From Gloeopeniophorella convolvens (taxonomy: Eukaryota; Basidiomycota; Agaricomycetes; Russulales), in contig WTXD01000011.1 in NCBI GenBank assembly GCA_022496205.1, forward strand, positions 1 to 64,000: a stretch of 64,000 bases of DNA. The letters are read 5' to 3'. How positions within the stretch are numbered: position 1 is the first letter of the stretch; every line of letters begins with the position of its first letter. The notes under the pieces are model-generated. The model worked only from the letters and a program-made list of their open reading frames with translations. It was not told the origin of the DNA and did not search any database. The translations under genes were made by a program, and so were the position numbers. Of the stretch, positions 36,083 to 48,300 are shown one piece after another.

Positions 36083-37970
36083 CTAAGAATCTACCGATAC
36101 TACCTCCTTCTTGAGCCACTCCCCGTAGTATTCGCACTCCCCAGGCCCCACAGGCCCCCCATCCTTGCAAAATCCGAACACGGGGCACCGCCCACACGGC
36201 GCTTCAGACCAACCCAACGCCACGCGCTCCTGCCTCACTGCCTTATATACGTACGCACTCCCATCTAAAGCAGCTGTGGGCAACGAGGAACGTGCACGGG
36301 TTTTTTTCTCAGAGCGCGATGACTTGCCATGTTTTGAAGATTTTGAGGATTGCGATCGTGAGAGTTTTGAGCCTGCATCCGAATAGCTGTCGGAGTCCGT
36401 AGAAGATCCAGAGTTTGTCTCAGAATCCGATTCAGAGACCCTGCTCTTCTTGGAGGATTTCGATTTGGACCGCGAGGCGCCTTTTGGCTTCGAACTGCGC
36501 TTCGAGTCTTGTTTTTTTTCATTGTCACTCTGGTCGATTTTTTGCTTCTTGCGCTTTTTCACGTTGCTCTCCTCGTCAGTGTCATCGGCGATGTCCTCTC
36601 CGTCTGATTCTCGTTTCCTCTTTCGCTTGTCTTTAGATGCTTTCCCTTTCTTCGACGACTTCTTTCGCGGACGCTGTTCCTCTTCTGAGACCGGCGAGTC
36701 GCCATCGCTCTGAGCCTGCTTCTTGCGCCCTTTCTTGCGCTTCTTTCGGTCTCTCTTCGCTCCAGTGGATGATGCGGTAGAAGAACCGTCTGACGCATCA
36801 TCGTCATCCGCAGCCCACATCGTTATGCCAAAGGCCGGAAGCTGTTGAGAGAACTAAGTGGGAAGGGTAGTAATATAGAAATATATGCCTACCCGCTCAA
36901 CATCGCCGTCCAAGACCAAGACGTTCAGTAACATCTCTACATGCTCCTCCGTGAACTGGGTTTCCGTGATCCTGCTCTTACTCAAGAAGTTGAGGACCTC
37001 CTTAGCATCAGGGTAAGCGATGCCGGCAGAAATGGGATATAGTGGTTGAGATGAAGATGAGCGCCCGTCATCGTGTTTGTGTTTCGGGACCGTCTGCACG
37101 AGACCCCTTAGGTGAACGTCGATGCATACGCGACAGGCAACTACGCACCCGTTCCCTGATGTATCGTAAACATGCACTGCAGAGCAATTTGATAAACTCT
37201 GAGTCCAATTCATTGTCGGTGTACCATGGGCCGCCTGTGAGTTCAACGGATGGCTCAAGATGTGCCATCATGTAAATCTTGCGGGTCGGATACTGGGGGA
37301 TAGGGGGTCAGAACGAATGCCTGATGCGAGAGATATTGCTCTTGACCTTGACACCCTTGACGGACTTGATGAGTTGCTTTTGGACGAGGGACTTCAGGCA
37401 ACGATCAATGACAGTCTGGTGGAGCTCTGTTTTAGCCTTGAGGTGTTTCGTCCATATCCCTGTGTGCTGTGCGCTCAACTGACTTCACACGTACAGGACG
37501 CGACACGAATGAATCACCTTGATTCGCAGCTGTTTGTATGTGGCCAAGAACCATGCTCTCTTCTCCGCTCAGTCCCTTCTTCCTGAAGAGACGTCAGTTG
37601 ACCTGTTATCCGTACAAATAATTATTGACGCACGCATCAAGCTCATTCTTCTGGACAGCACGGTACGAGAGACTCCCGCCAGTATCTTTCATCAACTTGA
37701 GAAGACCCTGAAGATTCCAGTTTAAGGAGTTTCAAAGCTCTCGAGGAGAACCATACTGCAGCCAAAAGGAAGTTGAGTGCGCCCGTGCGTGCATGGGGAT
37801 CGGGGGCGAGTGCATCGATTTCCTTCTGGGACAACGGCTAATTCTGATTATGAGCTCCATACAGTCATGCGAGTCGGTAGTAAAAGCGTGCGTACCCTTC
37901 CGGTCTGGAGTGCGCTCTGGTGAATCCGACTCTCGAGCGTATTGAGCTTCCGACTCGACGAGGACGCCAT
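36083..37970 (-). CDS. RPC34: RNA polymerase III subunit RPC6 (Rpc34)
   Basis: Pol III subunit that contacts TFIIIB and helps open promoters. The start MASSSSRKLNTLESRIHQ is at 37968-37970. Tandem winged helices follow: LSQKEIDALAPDPHARTGAL, GLLKLMKDTGGSLSYRAVQK, HIQTAANQGIWTKHLKAKTE, LHQTVIDRCLKSLVQKQLIK, then YPTRKIYMMAHLEPSVELTG, GGPWYTDNELDSEFI, and VLNFLSKSRITETQFTEEHV. The C-terminal Fe-S cluster region is PCGRCPVFGFCKDGGPVGPG with ECEYYGEWL. Between LPAFGITMWAADD and YVYKAVRQ lies a Lys/Ser/Glu insertion of roughly 180 residues (about 36240-36810) that yeast and human subunits of about 317 residues lack. Introns keep phase throughout. Confidence 0.93.
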
Positions 37971-38225
37971 GCCGGTGCCAGTGATCGGAAGCCGGCTCGC
38001 GGAAGACGGAAGTGCGTGAGCGCGGGAAAAAGGATCACGTGGCCGCAACGTCATGCCGACGAGCAGGGATCGTGACACGACCGCAAAGGGCTGCGAGTCC
38101 CTTAGTAGGCGAGTCCTTGCGACAGCCAATTGGGCGACACGCGACCGTCACCAAACCACTCTCCCAACTATCAGTTACCCTCTGAACGCCCCTTTTACGA
38201 TCCCCGCCGCCCTCGCAACCCAAAC
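37971..38225. promoter_or_regulatory. Short divergent promoter, RPC6 / membrane protein
   Basis: These 255 bp hold both 5' regions. There are no clear binding motifs. Confidence 0.4.
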
Positions 38226-39061
38226 ATGGGGGCTCAGAAAGACGAAGCGACGACTCCTCAAGATACTCTCGCTCCTTACTTCGACAATAGCGCTGCAGCT
38301 GTGCGGCGCAGGTTTGCGCGGCACGCTTCCGTGACTTTAGAACACTTGGGCCCAGGCTGACTTGACTGTCTCTTAGTGTCGAAGAGGGCTATGTCCTGCC
38401 TCTTATTGACCTCTCCAAGGCACTCTTTTCTGCCTACCCGGTTCCCTTCGTGAGTGTCACTCGTCATTTGATGCTATACTGGCTCAACCGCATACATACA
38501 TCACGCAGGCGTTCTTCTCTATTTTTACAGCACTCGCTTTTTTCCCGCTCCTAACATTCGTGTACGCTATCTCATGGCCATTGCAGATCTGCGCTTCATA
38601 CTCACATGCGATCTTCTCCAGAATCGTATCGGTAGTCACTCTTGCGACAACTTTGACTCTTGCCCTCTGCCTCGCTTTCGCATTCTCGACTGGCGTCTTC
38701 CTGTTTTCTGGTGAGTGACGGTTCAGCATGAGTATCCTCCTTTCTAACGCTAGCTTCAGGGGGCGTTCTCCTTGCTATCCTCGGTCTCACCCTACTCTTT
38801 TCCGGTTTCTTGACCATCTTCGCACTCTCTGCGTACCTTTTCGCCCGGTTGATCCTCCTTCTGCATCACTCTGGACGCGGGGGATTCACCGTCTGGTCGC
38901 GCGAAGTCTCGCAAGTACTCTTCCCGTCATCCACCTCAACAGCATCGACCGTAGAAGACTCGTACGCCTCAGAGGACTCGGGTGTCATAGTTGGGCGAGA
39001 GGGCAAAAGTGATCATGCAGTCAAGATTGAGCTTGCAAGCGAGCAGAAGACTTCGAACTAG
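38226..39061 (+). CDS. Four-helix membrane protein, unknown function
   Basis: The start MGAQKDEATTPQDTLAPYFD is followed, after intron 38312-38376, by SVEEGYVLPLIDLSKALFSA. Hydrophobic segments come in two close pairs: FFSIFTALAFFPLLTFVYAI, then IVSVVTLATTLTLALCLAFA, GVLLAILGLTLLFSGFLTIF and ALSAYLFARLILLL. The tail is polar and acidic (TASTVEDSYASEDSG). Four exons join in phase (Walker or catalytic motifs are absent). The paired-hairpin plan with a cytosolic tail recalls promethin/LDAF1-like lipid-droplet assembly proteins, but that is only a topology resemblance. The coding call is fairly sure; the function is open. Confidence 0.72.
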
Positions 39062-39537
39062 GAACCTGCTCCCTCTGAAAAGCTGCGCGCCGTAGGCTGT
39101 AGCCCGATGCACGCTGAGTCTGTCAGCCTTCGGACTGGTATATGTTATTCTCACCCGACCAGGCTTTGGCTTGGCTGTACACCTAGTAATGTCAGACTTT
39201 GTTTGTTCCTTGTCTTGAGGAACCACGTAATGGGCATACGGCCCTAATCGGCTCCCCAGATGGCGGGAATCACCTTGTAGATTCTCCTCGTCTGTAACGA
39301 GCCAGGTAATCCTCTTGCATCTCATCGCATACGACCGTCTCATTCGTATCGAGGCACATATTGCCCGCTATCCAACCGAGAAAAGGCCGCAAGCACGCGC
39401 ACCTACTGCCTATTCCTTCAGATTTTCCGATGGCCCCACACCCGAAGTACAGCCATTTGCTCGGCTGCCTACGAATCCAGTGACAGCGCATCGGTGGTGA
39501 GGTAACCTAGCGCTACTTAACGGGCGCGCGACGACCC
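39062..39537. other. Intergenic, promoter of the CBM1 gene
   Basis: About 475 bp separates two plus-strand genes. It should contain the CBM1 gene promoter. I see no strong CreA-type (SYGGRG) cluster or TATA box that I can support. Confidence 0.45.
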
Positions 39538-40533
39538 ATGTCCTCGACACACGCAATGAGATCTTACGCTCTCCTTATCTCTGTTTCTGCTTTCATCTCT
39601 TCGGCCGTTGCGCAAGCAACAGCGCCGCAATACGGACAGGTCTGTACTTCAAACAGCCTGCTCGAAAAAATGACCCTCTTTGCTGACGGCCAATCAGTGT
39701 GGCGGTACAGGTTGGAGTGGAGCGACAGCGTGTTCATCTGGTTGGACCTGCACGTACTCCAACCCTTACTACTCCCAGTGCCTCCCTGGTGGTTCGACAG
39801 CGACAACGAGCACGACAACTGCCAGTGGCTCGTCCTCAAGTGGTGGTGGCTCCCCGACCACGTCTTCGACCTCTGCTAGCGCAACGAGCACGCTTGTTCC
39901 TGGATGGTCGTTCATCCGCGCCGTCGTGAGTGCCCCGCAGCCATTGCGAATGCAGCCGGCATACTATAACGGTGTCACATTTCTGCAGGAAGATCCAAAC
40001 TTCCACAAGTATCTCCAGAGCCAAATCCCCGGAACCGCCGCCGCCGGCCCAGCCGTCCTAGGCGACTACACCACCGCCTCGCAGTTCCAGATCACGAACG
40101 GACAGCTTATCCAATCCGTCCCGGGAGGCTCGTCTCTGTACGCCCAGGTCGAAGCGCCCGCCAACAGCTCTGTGACGAAGCTCAAGATGAGCTGGGACAC
40201 GACGCCGCAGGCGGGCGCTACTGCAGGCACTTTCATGTGGAGTGGCGACACAGTCGAATGGAGCACCCCATCGATCTCGCGTCCACAGCTCAATGTGCGT
40301 TTTACTGATCTTCGAGCGCGGTCCATAGTCATTGACGGAATTTTCGCAGGCTTGGCTGGTCTGCCCTGATGCCGCAGGCAACCTCGACGTGTACATCAAC
40401 CTTGGCGCGTATGATTACATGACGCCAGCAGGTGCGTATTCAGCAACCACTACGCTTCCCTGTCATTGAACATTGATTAGGCTGCGCCGATGAGACAATC
40501 CATGCTTACACTGGCGCAACTGCGGTCCCCTGA
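39538..40533 (+). CDS. Secreted CBM1 cellulose-binding protein, unknown partner domain
   Basis: Extracellular protein that probably binds crystalline cellulose. A signal peptide ([20 protein letters not shown], from the second ATG at 39556) leads straight into a family 1 carbohydrate-binding module: APQYGQ, then after an intron [20 protein letters not shown] and SNPYYSQCL. The aromatic (Trp, Tyr, Tyr) and four Cys positions are kept. A Ser/Thr/Gly linker follows, then [60 protein letters not shown] and [20 protein letters not shown]. It ends [10 protein letters not shown]. Four introns keep phase. The second domain is not a glycosidase or LPMO that I know. Such genes are typical of plant-litter or wood-decaying basidiomycetes. 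Confidence 0.88.
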
Positions 40534-40896
40534 AGGGACCAGGAGGGGGGGATATCCGAAGGTTTCCTTCCTGTACCCAGATTGTCAACCCGATGGGAGA
40601 CGAATAAAATTCTCGACTATGTTACAAAAGAAGGCCAACGCTAGCCCAGATACACGTCAACGTCCACGTACAGCCCTTCTATTGATGGCGTCGGTGACGA
40701 ACTTGCGAGCACTTTCGCCAGTGCGCTAACATTGTCGCCGCCGACCAGTGAGATGGATTGAATGGGATGCTAAGGGTACACAACGCATTGCGGCACTAGC
40801 ATGTTTTCTCGAAAGCGTTACAAATGCATAAAATGAGGACTGGTACAGTACGGTGATACAAATTACGTTATGGTTCGATGGTTCATAGATAGTCTT
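40534..40896. other. Intergenic, convergent 3' ends
   Basis: This is 363 bp between the CBM1 and tricalbin-like stops, with nothing recognised. Confidence 0.5.
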
Positions 40897-43800
40897 TCAA
40901 ACCTCTGTCTCGACATCAGGCTGACGGGCGTCCATCGAGAACCTCTCCTTTACGGAGTGTACACCTTGCTTCACGTTGTCCGTCATCCACATAGCAGTGC
41001 GTACAGGCTTGGCCTGCATCACTCCGCGATGCTCGAGCCCAAGCTCCCTCTGATTCTGTTTCCACTTCTTGAGCTTCTTGAGTGGGCCGCCCGATTTCTT
41101 GTCGGTACCTTCGACGTCACCGTCGCTGCCGCCATCGCTGGCATAGTCGTCCTGCGTGCCAGTAGCGTCAGAATCCTCCTCCGCATCATCGTGTGGGACC
41201 TCAGTGTTGGGCTCCTCTCCTTCATGGCCGTCAGTAGCAACGTTCGAGCCGTGTCGCGGACCCGGTGGAGTCGGTCGTTGTGGAAGTGACCCTTCCGGAC
41301 CATCAGGAGGGTCTCCGTCGTGTCCATCGGTGGCGTTCGTCGTATCCAAGGTACGCGTGGCTGAGTTGTCCCTCTTAGATGCTCCTGGTTCGCTGTCCGA
41401 TCTTGATTCTGTGATCTCTTTCACCTGAGGTGGTGCGACCTGGACCTGTCCAACGCTCCGTCGGCCGCCTTCCATCTTAACTCTTTCATATTCTTCCCAG
41501 CGCGTCCGGGATTTACCATCGGTTTCGGCGAGCATTTTGTGATGTTCATCGGATATCCCTGGAATAAGCTCGACGTCGACTCGCACGGTCCCCACTTGAC
41601 GCAGCTTTTCACGGTCAGAATCCCATACGCTGAGATCTCCGTGACGACCCGGAGGTACGTAGTTTTGCCTCAGTCGTGAGTAGTCACTGTCGTCCTCCGT
41701 CCAGAGCGGGAGCTCCACCGTAGTCCGATCCCTGTCGACGATATCACGGAGCCAGAAGACCGCCATGGCGCGTTTCCCGGAGCCATAGTGACTCTGAAGC
41801 GCGAGAACCAATGCAGAGGAGTAGCGTTGTCGCACTGGCAACTCGACCGCGCGCTCGGGCGACCACGTAACGTCAAGTCCATCCAGGCGCATGTCCCGAT
41901 GCGTTATCTTTTCTTCGGTCGCCAATGTCGTGGTCTTCATCCGCAGTTCGCATTTTGTGAACGAACGTCGGACAGATTCATCTTCTATGGTCATTCGGGT
42001 ACCATGCAGACGGAGTGTTCCCGTGTCGAACCCGCGGAGGTTGGGAGGAAGTTTGGCGGCGACTGGGCGGAAGAGGATGGAAAGACGGATACGGCCATGG
42101 CCAACACCATGCTCCAAGTGATAAACACGTGTCAACTGCGAGGCATTCACAAGGATGTCTGACAACTAGAGGTGATGCGAATATCAGGTATCGTTTCGGC
42201 CGCACAAGTGGCCAACACACCTTGACGTGCACAATACCTAGCACAGCGTCGTTCTCTCTCATTCGAGAATCTTTCACTGCTACATCCACGTGTGTGGTGC
42301 GCCAGTCTCTGATGAAATTCTCTGTTCCGGCGTTGAAGATCGGGGAGCTGGTAATAGGTTTGACGCGAGTTTGATAGACCTGTAGAGCATCGTGTTTAGA
42401 AAGGGTTACGAAGGAGTAGTAGTATTCGAACCAATTCATCGTTGAGAGAACTAGCAGCGCATCAATTCAATGATTAGCGAATGTCTGAAAGGATGGTACA
42501 GGGCCTTACATAGTGCAATAGCTGGACGGTAAGCTTGAGGCCTGCTCCTCTTCGCCCGCCTCGTCGCCTTTTTCTCCCTCTGCGACGAGACCGACTCGCT
42601 CTTTGAGCTTGTCGCCGATTCCGGAAGCACGTTCGCCGAGACGTCCACCGCGCCCGACACCCAACTCCCTGATCTCATGGACTTGTACTCCGACGATGCC
42701 GCTTACCCAGGCAGTGTCCGGTGGACATACAAGGACGGCAGCCTCCAGATCGTTCAAGGCCGTGTCGCGTTTCTCCTTGAAATCGCTCGACTGGCGCAGA
42801 TCCTCTGGTATGCCAGGATCATGACCCTCCGTCTTGAGCGAAGAGTTGGGGGGAAGCTTGGAATAGTAGCCAATGGTGAATTCTACTGATCCAGGACGTT
42901 GGGAGTTGTCGGGCGATGCGAGGTTGGCAATTCTCCGGCGTGCCTCGTTCTTCTCCCGCATCAGGTCTACGAAGGAAGCACGAAATTAAGCATAGCCATG
43001 AAGCGGGCACAAGTAACATACCGATGATGTTTACTTCAACAAAACCAAGCATGTCATCCTTGAGACGGGGAGGCAAGTCAGCAGATGAGCTACCTAAACA
43101 GATATCGTCCAAACTCACAGCACTCCCGCGATCGGAATCCCAGAGTTGAATGCTCAGTCGCTCCTGGGTTTTGACGACATTCACGTCGACAAGAACCACC
43201 GCGGTCTCCTCATACACGGGATTGAGATCGCCTTTGACGATCCGAGTTGAGAACAGGGGCCTTCCGAGCCTTGAGTATGTAAGGGTGACATAGGGATCTG
43301 CTGGCATCACCAGGTAAGGCGGGGTGAGGTATGAAGAGCAGAGGAACGGACCTGAACTCCCGGTAGTGTCCATCTTTTTTATATTCACGGCGCGATGTAT
43401 GTGCACAACCAGAACGCCTAAGGCATCGGTGTCTTTGGCGGAGAGCATGACTAGACAGTTAGAGGGCGAGAGTTTGCTGCGCACCTTTCTTGATGTCACT
43501 ACCACCGAGCAGCCTCTGTACATCGAGGATCAAGCTTTTCGGTGCCACATATTCTGCGGCTGCGGTGTCGAGAGCGCTCGACACGAATCCCGACACGAAT
43601 GGTATGTTCATGACATTGGGAAGAGCCCGAGAGAGGGCAGTCACGGAAATCGTGATGCGCGGGAGGCCGAGTAGAGTAAGCAGGGTTGTCTTGACACTTG
43701 CAAGGTGACATAAACACGAGCAACTGAGAAAGCACACCAAAGGCACTTACAACGGAGGATCAGGAATAAGCTGCATGCGCACTCGTGCAGTTCCGACAAC

Positions 43801-45029
43801 GCCTTGTACCTCGACCCAGACAGCTGTTGACAATTCCCGTCATTAATCAAGTTTCTTCTCCGACTAGCTGCGCCACTACTCACGAGTCTTGAAACCCCAT
43901 AATTCCTTTAGCCCAAGGAAAAAGTCGATGACTAGGCTAATCGGGAGGCATTAAGTCGCACTCTCCCTCAGAGTGGTAGGCTTACTGGACGTTCCGAGCC
44001 TTGCTCTCAGTCGAAGATCCACTAGGCTGTGCGCGATAGGCGAACGAGACCTCCAAATTGACGTGGTCTCCGCCGAGCTGGTCCCGATCTTCAGTGTCGA
44101 GTAGGTTCAGCGCGTCTTCGTTGTCGGAGTCAGGAAGTGCTCGAATGGACGTAATTCTCAAAGGTGCGCTACCCAACCCAAGGTCGGATATCCTCACAGA
44201 GTGCTACTGGCGGGTCGGTGAGTGGCCTGAGGTATAGAAGGAGACGAGCGCACGATGAATGACGGAACAGAGCCTTGCATTATGTCCTCGACCATGTCAA
44301 TCAAAGAGTCGAAGAGCGACGGGTTCAAAATGGGCCATACTCCTCGAAGGAGCGTGTTTGCCCATTCCGCACTCTCGCGAATGCGCTCTTCTGTAGAAAC
44401 AGTGCCGTCTTGGTCCATGTCCGAACCTGCGCGCAATCCGCGAATGCGCTCTGAATGCCACGCGCGGGCGTCTGCGTCGTTGACGGCGGTTCTGCGAAGC
44501 CTTTTGATGAGGATCGATGTTACGATGACAGGAAGGAGGAGCGCAGAGAAAAGTCGAAGAGCAGTTGGTATGAGAGGTACGCGGATGAAGAGAAGCAACA
44601 ACGAAAGGGCATATGTTGCGGCCAGCGCATACACCGACTGTGTCGACGTGGACAATACTACGTCTCGGTGCTCATTCCAATCTGCTCAAGGTCAGCAACT
44701 GCCTGGTGAATGCGCCATAAGCACTGACCTGGTTCAGGCAGTTCGAGTTTGAGGACGTTCTGGCCTACTTGGTTGTGCTGGCCTTCATCTGCGTTACGAA
44801 TATCGATTTCTTCACCTGTCGTAGGGTCACGAACTCGCACAGCACGTCCATGCTCCATCTTCCCTGTTCTTCCCTGAGTTTGGCCCTCGTCAGTGCGATT
44901 GCCTGCGCTCTGCATTTCCTGCGCCTTGGCTTCCGTCGCCTTCTGAGGATTCACCAGCGAACGTATGCCGGTGGTGATTTTCGGGATGGGATTCTTCCCT
45001 GAATACGGTTCTGAGAATTTGTGTGCCAT
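40897..45029 (-). CDS. Tricalbin/extended-synaptotagmin-like SMP and C2 protein
   Basis: Probable ER-plasma membrane tether and lipid-transfer protein. It starts MAHKFSEPYSGKNPIPKITT (ATG 45027-45029). A membrane hairpin follows (YALAATYALSLLLLFIRVPL and LFSALLLPVIVTSILI). The SMP lipid-transfer domain runs about 43.5-44.4 kb (WANTLLRGVWPILNPSLFDS, VRISDLGLGSAPLRITSIRA, GVVGTARVRMQLIPDPP). The first C2 domain keeps calcium ligands: VNIKKMDTTGSS joined to DPYVTLTYS, and LWDSDRGSAV. Two more C2-like regions follow (WVSGIVGVQVHEIRELGVG; IRDWRTTHVDVAVKDSRMRE). The tail is acidic and Pro/Asp-rich with a basic KKLKKWKQNQRE near the end. Many introns; the order of domains on one strand supports a single gene. 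Confidence 0.87.
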
Positions 45030-45344
45030 GGTGACGGCGGTTGGGGTGGAGGTACACTCATGGCTACTCCGTACGCGATGTATAAATGGTGTGGCAACGC
45101 GGCCAGGTGGGAGTGGGGAGACTTCGAGTCTTCCATGACGTCGACGCGCTTAAACCCACCCTCCGGGTTAGGGTCCCGTCCGTCCTGCGATTTTGCACAA
45201 CAACATTATATGACAATAATCCGAACACGCCTCCGTCTCGAACATGGGCTACAAAGCGATTAAAGGACAGCAGATTAGATAGGATGTAAGATGACATATA
45301 GCAAGGTTGGTCATGCATGTGGTGGTGGGAGATTGCCTGCAATG
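45030..45344. other. Intergenic, tandem minus-strand genes
   Basis: About 315 bp lies between the transcription-factor stop and the tricalbin-like start, so it holds the latter's promoter. No clear motif. Confidence 0.45.
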
Positions 45345-48300
45345 TCACACGATGACGTCAGTTTGCATGGACGCAGGGTGTCCACAAACCGGAACCGCAC
45401 CATAGAGAGAGTATTGACTTGATGTTGGATATAGGTGTGAGTGTGGTTGTTGATGCTGGTGGTTATCTTGCCCGACGGCGTTCGCAAAAGGCGCGCCAAG
45501 TTGGTTGAGTGAGGAATAGTCGCTCCAGTATTGCGGGTAACTACGGCGGCCGACGTGCGGCCCTTGCTGCGAGCTGACATCTACTACCACCGCAGAGCCA
45601 GTGCCGGCACTATGCACACCGGCCCCCCGATCAATAAAACCGGTGCTGTATTGTTGTGGCAGAACGGAAGTTGAGAGGCTGCCAGAGAATGCAACAAGGC
45701 CACCTTCTCCAGGCCAGCGATCATAAGATGAATAGAAGTCTTGAGTGCTGCTGCTGCTGCTGCCGCCGGACCCGGGATGCTGAAGAGCTACAGCCTGTGG
45801 TCGTTCCGCCTGGGTTACCGACTGTGGCCCGACAGGGTAATATGCGGCGTCGTCATTGAGATATTGGTCTGCAGTCCGCTTTTGATTCCTGACGCCTTCT
45901 GAGCTGGGAGGTGGAGTGTGAGAGCTCTGTAGGTTCGCCTTGCAGCCGTGAAGAAGCTCCCATGCACGCCCTGCGCTCGGCCAGGCCATAGACATGCGGT
46001 GTAACACGTCCATACATATCGTAAGTCCGTTGCGCGCCTGAGGATCATTTGGATACGTATTAACTGTGGGTCTAAACGTGAGTTCCACCTTGCCTCCAGG
46101 ATGGGATACGAGGAAAACGCACGAGTTGTGACATGCATGATGCTGGCAGTGAACACATAATAGGAAAGGAAGACAGGTGCACGTCGCACACAGAAGCGTT
46201 CCTTGAACGCTCCGACGATCGACGTTATCCGATTCGCGGCTTGGACACAAAGGTCATAGCTCTTCTGCGACATCGCCCGAAGCTCGGGGTCTCCGGGGCC
46301 GTCCAAACTTTTCAGGCGTAACAGATCATGAGTGTAATGCCAGACAGGGAGTACAGATTACTCACCCTTGTGTACGGACTTCGTACATGTAACTCATGCT
46401 GTCAACCATGATCAACCGCTGACAATTTGCAATAGCGAGCCACTCACAAAGGGCGGTGCAACAATAGGACGACACACCAGTATTGCATATGCAAAGTAAG
46501 GACATACGGCGATGGCGGAGTTGGTTTCTTCCAGTTGTTGGGGTCGAACCTCAGATGCTCAGGTAGGTCCAGATACCATTTGTCCAAAGCTTCCTCAAAG
46601 CGGAGAGATTCCGAATGGCGGCTTGGGCCAGGACGTACGGCATAGATGGCTTGTATAACCTTGCTGAGGACGATGGCTGCATAGAGACGTAAGCTTATCA
46701 CTACGTGAACTGACCGTGAACGTACAGAGTGTAGCGGAGGCATTAAAGCACGAGAGTGTATGAATGGGGAAAGGCCCGTAGGCATGTGATGCTCGATCGC
46801 GCTTTGTTGGCTGCCAGTCCTCCAGCTCCTCGGGCTGTGATTGCAATCAGCAACCAGCGGCTTAGTAAAGGCGCATACGGATATACCTCGTCAATACTCG
46901 GGAGTTCTGTGTCGAAGTCCCGCTCGTAGATAGACAATGGCCGGCCAATGTACGTTGAAACGTACTTGTCCATAATTACGCATGCATACCATATTCTCCT
47001 GCGTTCTTGCAACTCAATAGGACTGAATAATGACGTGCCGCCGTGCATCCAGCGGTCGGCACTTTTGTGAATGCCAAGGTCCTGAGCCATGCGGATAGCC
47101 ATGCCGACGTAAAGCCATGCTTGCGCCATGGCACCGATTCCAATCTCGCGATATCCCATAAGGAGTAAGGCTTGACACGTAGCAGAGCGAGAGGCGGAGT
47201 AAGACGAATTGAGAAGTCGTTTTGCCTCTTCCAGATAGACGTCACCCGCGGGCCACATCTCGCTCTCGGACGGCGGCCTGTCATCGTCCTCCGCTGCCGT
47301 ATACCGGGCAGCGACAGAAAACATAGACAGCAAAAGTAACGGGGAGATGCTTGTACGTCGCCGCCCGAATGGCGATGAAGAACTCGGGGAACCATTGTTA
47401 ACGCCGCCTGTTTGGGATGCAGTGTGCCTGGATTACACGTTGAGTATGACTATAGTCACGTTGCGAACGGCAGCAGCGCGTACCGGCTGCGATATTCCTC
47501 CAAGAAGCTCTGCTTGTGAAGAATAGGAAGGGCGGGATGGACATAGGCGAAATAAAGTTCCAATAGCTCCTCCTGTATAACGGGATCAGGTAAAGTGATG
47601 GCCTCCTCGGCGGGCGACTGGGGATTATATTCGGACCCAGGCAGAGGGGGCCAAACGCGAGCTTTCGGGAAACGCCTGTTATAGCACAATGAGTGAAATC
47701 CACGCTCGCTGTTCCGATGCCTGGTCTGAGGGACTCGAGACTTACCATATCCCGCCTTCGTTGCGTCCATCTACTCGCTCTTTGACGTCCAAAAGGTGCA
47801 GGCCGCTCGCTTGACCGTGGAAACGCACTTCCCTCTCTTCATTCAGACTGAGCTGACCGACCTCACTTACGAGCGCATCTTCTTCGACTCCGCGATTTTT
47901 CTCGTGTTCATCCACGGCATCGCTCCCAAGGGCCGCGCTGCTGATGGCAGCGCCTGCAGGAGATGAACGTGTGGACTGGAACGAGCCTGATGGAGATCGA
48001 GAGTACTTTCGGCGCTGTCGAGAACGCGGAGGCCCGCTGCTGTCTGTTGAATCTGGACGTCCAATAGTAAGCGACAAAGTCGGACGGCCAGTAACGAAGG
48101 GGAGCTGTGGGGAAGTGCGGTTCGGGGATTGAAGACTCTGCCCACGAGACGACGCGAGAGAAGATAACTGGTCCGTGAGACGATCTTGCCATTCGTTGGA
48201 TGGACTGAAAAAAAAGTCAGGCCAGCGACATAACAGAGCGATAGGGACGGACTGAGTCGACTGGATAGACGAAGATTCAGGCTCCGACTTTGTCTTGGCT

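Noticed and set aside
42451..45029. Two separate genes for the SMP and C2 parts
   Set aside because: The SMP, first C2 and later C2 regions follow each other on one strand, with introns that keep phase and no start or stop between them.
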